This document shows positions 18,001 through 24,999 of a DNA stretch of 42,723 bases, one piece after another. Numbering within the stretch: the stretch's first letter is position 1; each line of letters opens with the position of its first letter. Origin of the DNA: Puniceicoccales bacterium (GTDB lineage Bacteria; Verrucomicrobiota; Verrucomicrobiia; Opitutales; JAIRKQ01). Location of the stretch: NCBI GenBank assembly GCA_031266345.1, contig JAISBD010000001.1:1-42723 (forward strand), in the 5' to 3' direction. The position numbers and the translations under genes are program-made. Under the pieces are notes generated by a model. That model was not told where the DNA came from. It worked only from the letters and a program-made list of their open reading frames with translations, and did no database searches.

Positions 18001-21000
18001 ATTCGAAGATTGCCATCATTGTTTGCCCATATGGTAAAATCATCACCGCCGAAACACTTGGGTAAATAAACTTTCCCAGCGTTTTCAGGGGAAACATAGC
18101 ACCATGATGTGTCATCGCTGCCTTTGAAACAACGGTAAATTTTAGTGCTCTCCTCTGGATTAGAGGACTCCGTTTGGCTGGTTGTCATGATAATATCACC
18201 ATACTTATCAGGATCACTAAACCTGCACTGATTTTCTAGAGAAAATGCTTGTAATTTACCGTAAAGTTTAACATGTGCGAATAATCTCCTGAAATCCCTT
18301 CCGAAGAAGTCTTGGCAGGAAGTTTGTAGTTTATTACCCGCAACATAAATTTCTAAACTTAGCAAGTCTACGCAGTGCCCATCGGCAGCAGAGAACTGTC
18401 CAACGCTATCTGCAATTGCTTGAAATTGCACTTCGCACTGCTCCTTTTCTAATCGATTTTCGCCGAAGGTTAATTTATCGTAAATATTTATGGCTATTTG
18501 CTTGGCTTGTTCGCTGTGACCTTCCCAATACTCTCCCAGTGACGAGATCACTCCATTCAGTATCTCTCTACAACCCCTAGGAAAGTTTAGGGACTTCAAA
18601 TTTTGCAGCTTAAAAGCATTTTCATAAAAATTTAATAATATTTCATTTTTAATTTCCCCAAATATTTCATTGCGTCGGTCCTCTGTTCTTTTGCCGTTCT
18701 TTTGCACAATACCAATGCATCCAGATAGGCACTCATTTTCAGCAAATTGTAAGAGTAAGTCCAAATTTTGGCCATTCAGCGATGTGTCATTTTCTCGATG
18801 TATGGCCTTGATTTTTGCTATATCACTTAGCATACTTTTGATGTTTTTCAAAATGGAATCGAAAATTTTGTCATCATCATTAGCTGCAATCATACTCCTT
18901 TGTATCAAACAAATGACATGCACAAGTGCACATAGGCGCTGAATATTTGGATATCCATTTATACTGTGTTCCCAATTTTCTTCCTTTCCTTTTTCCCAAA
19001 GTTTACTAGCGGCGCTTAGCAATGCATCGGGACATGTTTTAGCGGTATTAAACAATGGAGTTGTATCATGGCCAGGAATAATGCGACAAAATGCTTGCAA
19101 CCACAAAGTAAATATATTTATTTCTTTCTTCATTCTTTTTTCGTTTATAGAAAATTTGTTTATAGAAAATTCTTCTTCGTCTGTAGAAAATTGGTCACAT
19201 AACTCAAAGTGCTCACCAAATAGGCGCAACATACCAAAAGTCTGTAGCTCTGGGCAGGACAACTCTTTTCCTATTTCACATGCAATTTCCAAGTTTTTTC
19301 CTTCTAGCCTATACTCCTCCACCAGGGAAGAGTAGTATTTCTTGGGTTCGACCGAAGCAACGACAGATCCGTTTTCCGGTTTCGATGCGTACCCATTTCC
19401 AATTTTTTCAAATAGATCCTCTAATAATTGCAAACCACTACTCTCGTAATCTTCACCATTTTCCGTATCTAGATAGCACCTTACACCATAGCTCATAGCG
19501 AGGCAAAAATCGTTCAGAGTATCAAAATCGGCTACCGCCTCCTCATTTTCAGCTTTTTGCAATATTTTTTCTTTAAACTGCTGCAATATTTCTAGCGAAA
19601 ACGTACTGCTCCTCTCACCGGAAGCCCAGTTAACTCTCCCGTATAGGCAAAGACCTGGATTCTGGGACAATTCTCCCCCGAAGATCCTATCTTTCGAACA
19701 TTTAGAGATCGCTGCGAGGCGATCATTGTTTTTTGGTAGCAAATGAACGAGGGCCTCATTGCAAAATTCTAGAGTCGAATCTTTATTTCTAGATCCTACT
19801 TTGCCAAAATTTTTACACTCTTCAAAGCTAAAAAGGTCCGATTTATCAAAGCTAAAAAGGTCCGATTTAGAATTATCGCAATATCCCCGTAAACGAGCTT
19901 GCTCATTTATATCCGCCTCATTTATTGAAAAATTTATAGCTGAAGCGCAGAAGGATTTAAACCATAAGCTGTTAATGCATTCATCTTTATTTTTAATAAA
20001 TTTTCCTAGAAAATTATCACTTTTGGCAAATTCAAACGCAAGGATACGTGCTTTAGTAATGCTGTTGACCAGGGGAACTAGGTCCCTGATACTAAATATG
20101 CCTGAACATTCTGAAGGACCATCTAAACTCGAATCATCCACAAGTTGATTGATTTCTCTGCTTTGATCAAGCAAAATAGCATGCACCGCCGGGATACCTG
20201 CTAAACATTCTAAAATTATACTCACGTACTTTATAAATTCACGCCGTTGGGTTTTATCAAAAGTCTCCGCATATTTATCCCAATTAGGATCCCCAGGTAA
20301 CGGCATTGCGCGAAATAATTCACTAATTTGCCTACATAGTTCATGGGCGCGGAATACATTAATTGGAAGGCCTTCATTCATTGGCTGAAAAGCTGCGCAA
20401 TAATCAAATTTATCAACTTTTTTATCATTTGTCCTAATAGGATATTGGTTGCGCAAAGCCTGCACTCGGCAAATTTCCTCGAGAAGTTGTTCACTTATGT
20501 CAATTTTTGGTGTAAATTTACGAAAAATTACTACAAATTCGTCAAACTTGTCTTTTTTTTCCTGCCCACATTCTTGCCACGCGTCAGCTAACACACTTTT
20601 GACTATCCGTCGCTTCATTGCGTCGCTTATAAGGTCACTATCAAGCATATTTTTAATTCCGCTTAAATTAAATTTTGTATTTCCAATGCGCTCAACATTG
20701 CTAGAATCTTCATATAAATTTCTTAGGTACACATATTCATCTGGTGCATCACTGGCGGGGAAGTTGAGCGCTATGTTTTTTATGTAAAATTTCATGCTGT
20801 CCAAGATGGCAGCGGGATCATTTTTAATATCCTCCAACTTTAAAGCTTTATGGGAAAAAATCTGCATCTCTGTTTCCCTATCAAATTCAAGTACTTCCCC
20901 GTGTCTTTTTGCGGCGGCGCTTGCTTTTTCGGCTAATTCCGTAGGCACACATAGCGATATTTTATCGTGAGGCAGGGAACGCTGTTTAACCTTGATTGCT

Positions 21001-24000
21001 TCCGGTGAAACCAAATATTGATTAACACTTGCAATGATATCAGTTGCACGGTTCAAAATTTGCAACTTTTCCTTCGATGCCTCTCCCACTTTTTGGAGCT
21101 TTTTTTCATGGCGCAAAAGATAATAACCAAGTCTACCGGCTCCGCAGTTTAGCATCTCCAAAAAATCGCGGGTAACCTTACCAGCATTCTTTTTGTGCCA
21201 ATCCAGGGCACTTTCAATTAGCCGCATGTGGCGATATATTGTATATAAATAATGCAATTGAGAAGACCGTTCCCGCACTGCGGGATCGTTTACATCTTTG
21301 GCTAATTCTTTCGCCATGCTACGCTGCAAGATTGTGCGCACAAAAATATCGGTGGACTTAATGGCACAATTACCTCCACGCTGGGCATATTCGGTGAAGC
21401 GTGGACGACCCTTGCCGAAGGGATTTCTTACTGCTTTTTTGCCCTCGAACCACGAAAACGGATTCTCTGCCCATTTTTCAGTCTCCCACATTTGAAGATA
21501 TTCTTTTTCACGATTGTCGTTAAAATCTTGCTCATCAACACATTGTAGTAAAAAATTTTCTATAATGAAGTAAGGCAACTGCCTATTTGGGATTTTAATT
21601 GTGCGCCCCGGGGTCCCACGCAGAGCATACATCGATTCCTTTAGTCGCCCAGACAATGCAACACTATCATCCGCATCAGGCAGTCCAATGTTACTATTCG
21701 CACCGGCATTCACTTCATGGGCATACCAATAATTTCCATTACTAGCTTTTTCCAATATGATGTACGCCCGATGTCCACTAGTAGCGGCTTTTACCCACCC
21801 GCTCTTTAAATATATATGTCCATCACTTTGCTCCACAAATTTATCTAAATCTTGCCGTTTTCCATGCAGCACAGCCTCAAAATCAAGCTTCGTGATTTTT
21901 GCTTTTACTCTTTTTTTACCACTCAGCGCAGACTTAAAATTAGATTTCATGTCTTCTGTTTTCTGCTTCTCCAGGGAGGATATCTTCTCTTCCAAGCATT
22001 TTCTAAGCTCTTGTACAAGGGATTCACTTAGGTTTTCTTCCTTAAATTTTTTTTCAGCTTCCTTTTTTTTCCTTTGAAAATCTGGATTATTTTTCAATTC
22101 CGAATGATCTTTTAAATAGTCTAAAAATAGGTATCTAAAAAGATTGTGAGCGCTTGAATTTCTTTTTATTTGGGAAGTCCAAATATCTTCTTCTTTTTTC
22201 ATTCCAGAGGAAATTAATGGCTCCACGCTGGATAAGTTTTCCGACAGAAAATTCATCACTTGAATTTTTACAAGTCTTGCGATTTCATACCCCTCGCTAG
22301 TTTGCATAAACTCATCAATCCTCTCAGATGAAGGTCCATTCTCAGATAAAAGTCCATTTAAAGCCAAATAAAACTCTGGGCAGTACTTTCTTTGCCACTC
22401 ACATTTTAGATATTTCATAGCATTTGAAATGTCCGAATCACGAAATTTCGCCGGAAGATTAGCTTTAACTCTCATCCATATCTTTTTCTCCATTGCTGAC
22501 GACGAAAGAATACATTCCATGAGAAATTCCTCATGCTTTTTATCTAGCTGCCATATCTGCCACTCGTCCATCCCGCTTTTCTCTAAATTTTTTCTATTCT
22601 CTTCATGCTTCTTCGCCATTTCCTGGAATTGTTCTCGGTTATTTCTTAAACGTGAATCCTTCATGGAGATACGTGTCTTCAAATATTCCAAAACTAAATT
22701 TTTATCCAAGGATGGAAGCCCACATTGTTCATCTTTTAAATTTAACCTCTTTTTTATTATTGTAAGATAGGAACCCTCATTCTCTCTTATTGAGCGAAGG
22801 CACATGCCAGCAGAGTCAGTCTGTAGCCCTTCCCTATAAAACGACATCCACTCTTCTTTAACAACTTCTGCGAAAGCGCTACCAAAAGTTGCCTCAAATT
22901 CTTTACGCTGTTCTTTATATTGCGGATCAGTTGCAAAATCCTTATCTTGGAGAGCTCGCCTTTGATTCATATCATTTTGCAGAATAACCCTAACATCTTC
23001 ATTTGTTTTTATGGCAAATATACATTTTATAATGGATGTAATATCTTTTTCTATTTCTTTGATTTCTTCGCAGGAACAAGGCAAATCCTTGACGGCGTTC
23101 CACCACGTTTTTTTGAGTTCATCTACAGTTGGTTGATCTAAATTGATTTCCTGAAAATTTTTTTTGGCTGATTCAAAATCCTTCAAATCCTTTCCGTATT
23201 TTCCCCTAGCTTTCGGATTGCATCGAATTAATTCTAGCTGAAAATAATTGAAAATTGCATCAACTTTTTGCTTCAAATCACCGCTTTTAGTGGGATCATT
23301 TGATCCTTCTAATATTGACTCAAAATCTTCCTTTATCTTCGCGGCAGACTGTGTAATTTTTTCAAAATAGAGGCTCTTAAAGCTAGATTGACATCGGTTT
23401 TGAATCACATGTTTTATTATCGAAGGGAATTCTTTCGCCCAGTCGGGCCATCCTGTAAAAAAATTACAGCAATCCATTCCTTGCGTCCCCATTTCCTTGC
23501 GAAAGCGTCCTAAAAACGTAGCAGCTTTTTCTTCAAAATCATCGGGCATTTCCATTTTCCGATTGCATCCCATTATGCGATTAAGCTCAAGTATAAGGGA
23601 TTTGTTTGCATTCAAGCTTGCTGCCCTAGAAACACATTGCTTTTCAATCAATTCTATGTCCGATTCCTCTAAGCCAAGATTCTTGATTGTTTCATAGAAG
23701 CATACTTTTTCTTCCGAAGATGGTCTCCAGAAAATTTTTCCTTGGATATTTGGGGTTTGCCTTAGTTTTGCCTTAATGCATTCTAAGATTTTCGAAGCGG
23801 GGAAAATTTTGTCATTAAATAGCTTTTCTATGCCAAGCTCATCACTTATTAATTCTTCGGAACAAATCCTTTTTATTTCGTCCTTTTGGTGCCTTTCAAG
23901 TATTTCAAGATTCACCGAGTCCAATCCCTCAAACTCTTCCCCTTTTCTCCCTAAAGACAGACAGAAAAATTTTTCAACTTGCTCGGAGCAATATTTCCTC

Positions 24001-24650
24001 ATCGAGGAAAATTTCCTTTCAACATTGATATTTTCTACCATGCTTTTAAGTGCATGCGCACACTCAGTCATAGCATTTCTCTCGTCACTAGCTAATGCGT
24101 TAGAATTCACAAATTCATCGGTAATTTTTTGAAAGAAGGCGATCCCTTCTGAACCCTCTAACCCTGTGTCCTGTATTTTCTCGGGAAATAATTCCTGGAT
24201 AAAAAGTTTATAACTTTTCAAATCACCTTCGAAAAATTCTTGACTTTGCATTGCTTCCAATTGTGAAGATAGTTGGCCATCGCTTTCTTTAAAAATGGAG
24301 CCAACTTCTTCGGACGCAACTTTAAGGAGCCGCTGCATAAGTTTTTCGCTTTCTATCCCAATGTCACTACTACTTTCTGTCTCGATGTCACTATTACTTT
24401 CTTCCTCTTCCTCGATGTCACTATTACTTTCTGTCTCGATGTCACTATTACTTTCTTCCCCTATAACTTCACGAAAGGATATCTTCACCGAAGGTATTTC
24501 CAGTGCCAACGTTTCGCTGGTTCGTTGCATGCGTGTTCCCTTTCCCGGCTTAATATTATCGTCTGAGTTGCTGTTGGATTCGTGCAAGTCTTGTTCAGGC
24601 ACAATTTCACTTGTCGGATAGCCTTCTCCTATTTTTTTGTTTACTTTCAT
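9042..24650 (-). CDS. Giant DUF3638-like SF2 ATPase with OTU-like protease domain and acidic repeats
   Basis: A single uninterrupted frame of 5202 codons starting at ATG 24650. Residues ~62-100 are acidic repeats of the SNSDIE type. Residues ~100-2950 are long, charged, largely helical sequence I cannot assign. An SF2-like ATPase core follows: Walker A MGSGKT (Lys3004), Walker B MDEVH (Asp3136, Glu3137), SGT (3448-3450), and TIGTN followed by QAVMRERN (3637-3644, arginine-finger-like). This order resembles the DUF3638/DUF3645 proteins of fungi, oomycetes and some chlamydia-like bacteria. An OTU-like domain spans about 4480-4740 (Cys4507, His4710), flanked by acidic repeats at ~4250-4478 and ~4742-5200. 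There is no signal peptide. AT content looks higher than in flanking housekeeping genes. Function is unknown; an ATP-driven, ubiquitin-directed host-interaction protein is a hypothesis. Confidence 0.9.
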   Translation of the reverse strand: MKVNKKIGEGYPTSEIVPEQDLHESNSNSDDNIKPGKGTRMQRTSETLALEIPSVKISFREVIGEESNSDIETESNSDIEEEEESNSDIETESSSDIGIESEKLMQRLLKVASEEVGSIFKESDGQLSSQLEAMQSQEFFEGDLKSYKLFIQELFPEKIQDTGLEGSEGIAFFQKITDEFVNSNALASDERNAMTECAHALKSMVENINVERKFSSMRKYCSEQVEKFFCLSLGRKGEEFEGLDSVNLEILERHQKDEIKRICSEELISDELGIEKLFNDKIFPASKILECIKAKLRQTPNIQGKIFWRPSSEEKVCFYETIKNLGLEESDIELIEKQCVSRAASLNANKSLILELNRIMGCNRKMEMPDDFEEKAATFLGRFRKEMGTQGMDCCNFFTGWPDWAKEFPSIIKHVIQNRCQSSFKSLYFEKITQSAAKIKEDFESILEGSNDPTKSGDLKQKVDAIFNYFQLELIRCNPKARGKYGKDLKDFESAKKNFQEINLDQPTVDELKKTWWNAVKDLPCSCEEIKEIEKDITSIIKCIFAIKTNEDVRVILQNDMNQRRALQDKDFATDPQYKEQRKEFEATFGSAFAEVVKEEWMSFYREGLQTDSAGMCLRSIRENEGSYLTIIKKRLNLKDEQCGLPSLDKNLVLEYLKTRISMKDSRLRNNREQFQEMAKKHEENRKNLEKSGMDEWQIWQLDKKHEEFLMECILSSSAMEKKIWMRVKANLPAKFRDSDISNAMKYLKCEWQRKYCPEFYLALNGLLSENGPSSERIDEFMQTSEGYEIARLVKIQVMNFLSENLSSVEPLISSGMKKEEDIWTSQIKRNSSAHNLFRYLFLDYLKDHSELKNNPDFQRKKKEAEKKFKEENLSESLVQELRKCLEEKISSLEKQKTEDMKSNFKSALSGKKRVKAKITKLDFEAVLHGKRQDLDKFVEQSDGHIYLKSGWVKAATSGHRAYIILEKASNGNYWYAHEVNAGANSNIGLPDADDSVALSGRLKESMYALRGTPGRTIKIPNRQLPYFIIENFLLQCVDEQDFNDNREKEYLQMWETEKWAENPFSWFEGKKAVRNPFGKGRPRFTEYAQRGGNCAIKSTDIFVRTILQRSMAKELAKDVNDPAVRERSSQLHYLYTIYRHMRLIESALDWHKKNAGKVTRDFLEMLNCGAGRLGYYLLRHEKKLQKVGEASKEKLQILNRATDIIASVNQYLVSPEAIKVKQRSLPHDKISLCVPTELAEKASAAAKRHGEVLEFDRETEMQIFSHKALKLEDIKNDPAAILDSMKFYIKNIALNFPASDAPDEYVYLRNLYEDSSNVERIGNTKFNLSGIKNMLDSDLISDAMKRRIVKSVLADAWQECGQEKKDKFDEFVVIFRKFTPKIDISEQLLEEICRVQALRNQYPIRTNDKKVDKFDYCAAFQPMNEGLPINVFRAHELCRQISELFRAMPLPGDPNWDKYAETFDKTQRREFIKYVSIILECLAGIPAVHAILLDQSREINQLVDDSSLDGPSECSGIFSIRDLVPLVNSITKARILAFEFAKSDNFLGKFIKNKDECINSLWFKSFCASAINFSINEADINEQARLRGYCDNSKSDLFSFDKSDLFSFEECKNFGKVGSRNKDSTLEFCNEALVHLLPKNNDRLAAISKCSKDRIFGGELSQNPGLCLYGRVNWASGERSSTFSLEILQQFKEKILQKAENEEAVADFDTLNDFCLAMSYGVRCYLDTENGEDYESSGLQLLEDLFEKIGNGYASKPENGSVVASVEPKKYYSSLVEEYRLEGKNLEIACEIGKELSCPELQTFGMLRLFGEHFELCDQFSTDEEEFSINKFSINEKRMKKEINIFTLWLQAFCRIIPGHDTTPLFNTAKTCPDALLSAASKLWEKGKEENWEHSINGYPNIQRLCALVHVICLIQRSMIAANDDDKIFDSILKNIKSMLSDIAKIKAIHRENDTSLNGQNLDLLLQFAENECLSGCIGIVQKNGKRTEDRRNEIFGEIKNEILLNFYENAFKLQNLKSLNFPRGCREILNGVISSLGEYWEGHSEQAKQIAINIYDKLTFGENRLEKEQCEVQFQAIADSVGQFSAADGHCVDLLSLEIYVAGNKLQTSCQDFFGRDFRRLFAHVKLYGKLQAFSLENQCRFSDPDKYGDIIMTTSQTESSNPEESTKIYRCFKGSDDTSWCYVSPENAGKVYLPKCFGGDDFTIWANNDGNLRICAKNNPHEILYATDKEGRLCDMKRLERKIEPYYISFYGAEACNTPFHKTHLKEVTNKEVASEETEVSKFDEFSRFEAKNYTLFYYDEDNEIQEVVFPRYQDASGSILCFHRKEGYWLLASDPKYRLINEPLFAVQGGSAVEQNPFLGYDGALWLENINSKDTGQFRCLLPDVVISRDHGMTHKVSFAAPLPESKEVFWGSSRCGEANLYANTLDCVEPQLEGRDILSNLRLVHIFQTQGEYGLALKFLNEFSTNGQLDKGAISIFLKIFYWFRIGHEKNGLGALVIIRALSRMLQVSPLGRTSKDIVLALLCAREWGGKFFMSSGDPLALNEVIHQYFNGFDLYPQQMQIMWQEERAFWENIIALLDILEKDKEHPSNDSDWRKGLPESQIRDRIKHLAYLMANNLEEVSEKTGELTEDQRRADGVYPLYRENMPLRYEAIAFADSDFLPFEHAHRSPEKAVMGKLRALMGKQVHSDSQELGEASSDDALSSKISEIDGQKFKEETLGLSEIDKYKFGEKKDELIEYFNGELGEGAKQLQKMKDGLNAQIVPSVGELQALDSEVCKCLKEAEEARDQAVKSALDLANGERYKVTQGADAWQPMELSSILRVYGIFSSKGDNSPRRAFRWLRTKHPWFSPNDMSQLLSLAERFLINATSAQHLTKIHEALALSNSAPATIWSQALPLLQEMRCDLFAEPDKSSEGAMDSASQFLQRMRSEPSDRPIADELASNLLLFEYMTGIRARNGQVKKIGFAIKEISKENENQDSDDERAERGALIQQIMGSGKTKVLVPAIITLLLNRGDNLPVIISHSSQLPAIMLELPKTLANAGIYLDLINSEFSQLSNPETLHLLNRQLEVDFERRDRIPVMDSRSLLTLRTAFRAFSKSSQENGELWERMHLEFEKLFKFLSQRCIGIMDEVHLTLNPKESFIIQPPSADRFSDRVSDADVTFMVDLVYRLPDEIFERMQSNTHDQISTDNLREYFRTHVKDKYGELFKIPEDVRYDFARFVCGEFDNAGVEISSSSNLPQNLQEALNEVVPEVRHQINLLRKLCSQTLIQCLSKTYGEHFGYNSSDKIVPFRNRMPTKNRFQDPYEVLCYYIIATLAKGIPDGALGRWIEQLVDAARSQFNQSMSLEQTSQAILFKKLFAKMEPPLPLLEAVSVSPQRGEVQVKQDKLADIQKFLKTPDGAESLFALVSIFAKDYGNYLTQAYETTPLAIADMFLSTVSMSGTLSNKSSYSHKVRHLSSLQKGSLGKIACKLMEDEKKAKAKIITIEENSSQGLGNMLKEWAKANPEKVASLRVIIDFGAMLKNQSPRQSVIEGAKFIKEHGSAVKYIEYFEPELNSFAIISVEDVLKDGKNFLPKKIVNPINDRPAKSEELLTFLDSPRTIGTNPFVMANGHGIVTVNPFQNDLDGFLQAVMRERNFLGINGQTLDCVLSQKAANDVFGSMTIDMKTLLNRCLRNLIENVTHQHIQAVSLQLKELAKEFIEGELLRCVEGENWQRIKDIEESVTDLNLMASITNFDVDIWISCRKWQQVQAALDTQWQGTVERLQTAFPEEGEKILALKSRGEEYIGEIGREMKILAFDKLAIAETANDEIEVLEERLQMAQEKEIGPELKGVASSHVRHRGRAVRRLIDSKLVAAIVSGNEMEVFQEQEQRQKLEQELEHEVECTYISFCDKARGPKEARTPSKFSTLKGLAWDVTSHWENASPLGAQMQIEEISNSEGQKEMMASAQNVFPKSFDKQFFGTENFWNTLDCKTSVFSGYQKSVKYFLISWAADKELPKCHFLAAHDACALHAAIKSGELKNCHLCTTDGVSISSSMEENLELTKEQQEEQQEDRQKFIDLAMCLAHFFNADIRWLNSHPDMAEGMFQKMGLPTMEQQLKNSHSLSNFLAGVKNFLLLRSRNSSQAQREISLSPLISYGKSKDLYALFLAENGLTSGSLQHGIVAAIMKADNWFELITLAMERNLSKIAVQSSQAFAEKFSLLDEERKNFIESKIGLNAAKSPEKAAGVKRPDLSTDKMSPPEKMPAKVEASPKVSTKAPPAGDGHSMEEEDPDWDAGFYSPKVMENTPRVPRLRAKNGSETGISKATKMQARRVSPLGKPIAGVKEEDSDWDADSYSPEEMPAKVEASPTPRVPRLRAKNGSETDISKAVALQTRRVLTAGKPIAGVEEEDLGWGVPSTRVSGDPGAKSGSKIGRIEMQARRMFSSGKSIAEAKAALLLDGSGCFMEEVELDKLLKGEYSDIDSYSPKRIESVNASVRAFWKANSRKEVIISSNGMNCGFFSTLSQVDSELKGYKLSPLGASIEQAQSKADILRVEVSEFYESELKNLEEIPENKRNEAWKERYNRCREQVNHMENAAEHFLFDTEVVQWFANKHKRSFVIFARENSKGVLHSVQISVPNGRDFPSIDIETDFGKKIEEYVQAFSPVAGIKTPKYLKKLKEAYEAIAGTYNLDLEKATVGDILAALMKDQDTVCLIKEPGHFNSLQHLSQIGSEISTAAITLRDFDENMREKVASGKPIAGVEEESKYITRVSGDPGVKYDSETSVNETIRMQARRMFSAGKSIAEAKAALLLNGDGHFMEEVDLDKLLKREYSDADPHSSKVMESTTRVSRLRAKNDSEIGVNETIRMQARRMFSAGKSIAEAKAALLLDGDGHFMEEVDLDKLLKREYSDADPHSSKVMENTPRVPRLRAKNGSETGTSKVVALQTRRVLTSGKPIAGVEEGVEEEDSNWDADSYSPESKYISTRVHPLGTRNDSEADINETMRMPARRTSPSEKSPAKVEEEDSDWDADPYSPESKYTSTRVHPLGTRNDSEADINETMRVPARRTSPSEKSPAEVEEEDSDLDADPHSSKVMENTTRAHPLGAKNDSEADINETMRMPARRTSPSEKSPAEVEEEDSDWDADPHSSKVMENTTRVHPLGTRNDSEADINETMRMPARRTSPSEKSPAEVEEEDSDWDADPYLPKREKAA
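9058..10425 (-). repeat. C-terminal coding tandem repeats, 171-bp unit and longer variants
   Basis: Repeats inside the giant gene. Recurring marker positions at 9079, 9250, 9421, 9592 and 9763 give an exact 171-bp (57-residue) period with near-identical copies. The next copies have periods of 183 bp (9763 to 9946) and 231 bp (9946 to 10177). The 231-bp variants carry an inserted block encoding SIAEAKAALLLDG and FMEEVDLDKLLKREYSD. The protein unit contains an acidic EEEDSDWDAD segment, an RVHPLG or RVPRLRAKN segment, and a basic ARR segment. All periods are multiples of three, so the frame is kept. High identity implies recent expansion or homogenisation. Confidence 0.92.
10425..11215 (-). other. 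OTU-like cysteine protease domain within the giant gene
   Basis: Encodes residues ~4480-4740 of the giant protein. It shows NGMNCGFFSTLSQ with the candidate nucleophile Cys4507 (codon 11130-11132), then a helix with LRVEVSEFYESELKN. Next comes FLFDTEVVQWFANKHKRSFV, resembling the OTU hydrophobic E-x-x-A-x-A-x segment. Last is VCLIKEPGHFNSLQ with candidate His4710 (codon 10521-10523) followed by an aromatic residue and Asn. The Cys-first, His-aromatic-last order fits OTU (clan CA) rather than YopJ or CE-clan enzymes. The Cys-His distance is longer than in minimal OTUs, and the usual Asp before the Cys loop is Asn here, so activity is uncertain. Confidence 0.55.
11216..11900 (-). repeat. Second block of the giant gene's acidic repeats
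   Basis: More copies of the same repeat family lie on the other side of the OTU-like domain (residues ~4250-4478). They include one long variant with the SIAEAKAALLLDG block near 11260-11340 and shorter ones near 11620 and 11790. They are more diverged than the copies at 9058-9775, so the terminal block seems to be the younger expansion. Confidence 0.85.
24355..24460 (-). repeat. Short acidic repeats near the giant protein's N-terminus
   Basis: The string gatgtcactattac recurs at 24384, 24414 and 24438, with a degenerate copy near 24357. On the minus strand these encode repeated SNSDIE(T)E units at residues ~62-100. The spacing varies (24-30 nt) but stays in frame. Confidence 0.8.
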
Positions 24651-24999
24651 ATCTATCTTTATAAAGATTAGTTTTGAGCAAATGGCAAGAAGAAATAATT
24701 TTTTTTAATAGGCTCGCATTTTAAAGTTTAAAGCTGCAAATTACAGTGACCTTTCCAACTAGGAAAGTAGGAAAAGGCCAACCTGCGGCGGGCGAAAACG
24801 CAATTTTGCTATCCGAAAATCGGAAAAAATTAATGCCCCGCGATACTATCGCACCGGTGAATTTTGAATATTAAAAGACCTATCCTCCCATAGATAAAAC
24901 TTTCCCAAATCAGAATCCTTTCCATGTTTTCCTCCATCTTTTCACCTTCGCAGAAGGCTCAATGGCAAGCTGCGGGAAACAAGTATATTTTGAATCTCC
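24651..24999. other. 349-nt gap between ppdK and the giant gene
   Basis: It holds a possible small minus-strand gene (24830-24937, listed separately) and short inverted repeats: CTTTCC/GGAAAG near 24751-24767 and TCCGA-AAA-TCGGA at 24812-24824. Neither inverted repeat has a T-tract on the minus strand, so no clear terminator for ppdK is seen. The AT-rich stretch at 24660-24730 probably contains the promoter of the giant gene, but I cannot pick boxes with confidence. Confidence 0.5.
24830..24937 (-). CDS. Possible 35-residue membrane-associated small protein
   Basis: ATG at 24937 is preceded by GAAGG with a 7-nt gap (TGAAAAG), one of the better ribosome-binding sites in the window. It opens a 35-codon frame (MEENMERILIWESFIYG, then GRIGLLIFKIH) ending at TAA 24830-24832. 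The middle is hydrophobic enough for one short membrane helix. It lies 62 nt after the ppdK stop on the same strand. No family is recognised, and a frame this short could arise by chance. Confidence 0.3.
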   Translation of the reverse strand: MEENMERILIWESFIYGRIGLLIFKIHRCDSIAGH

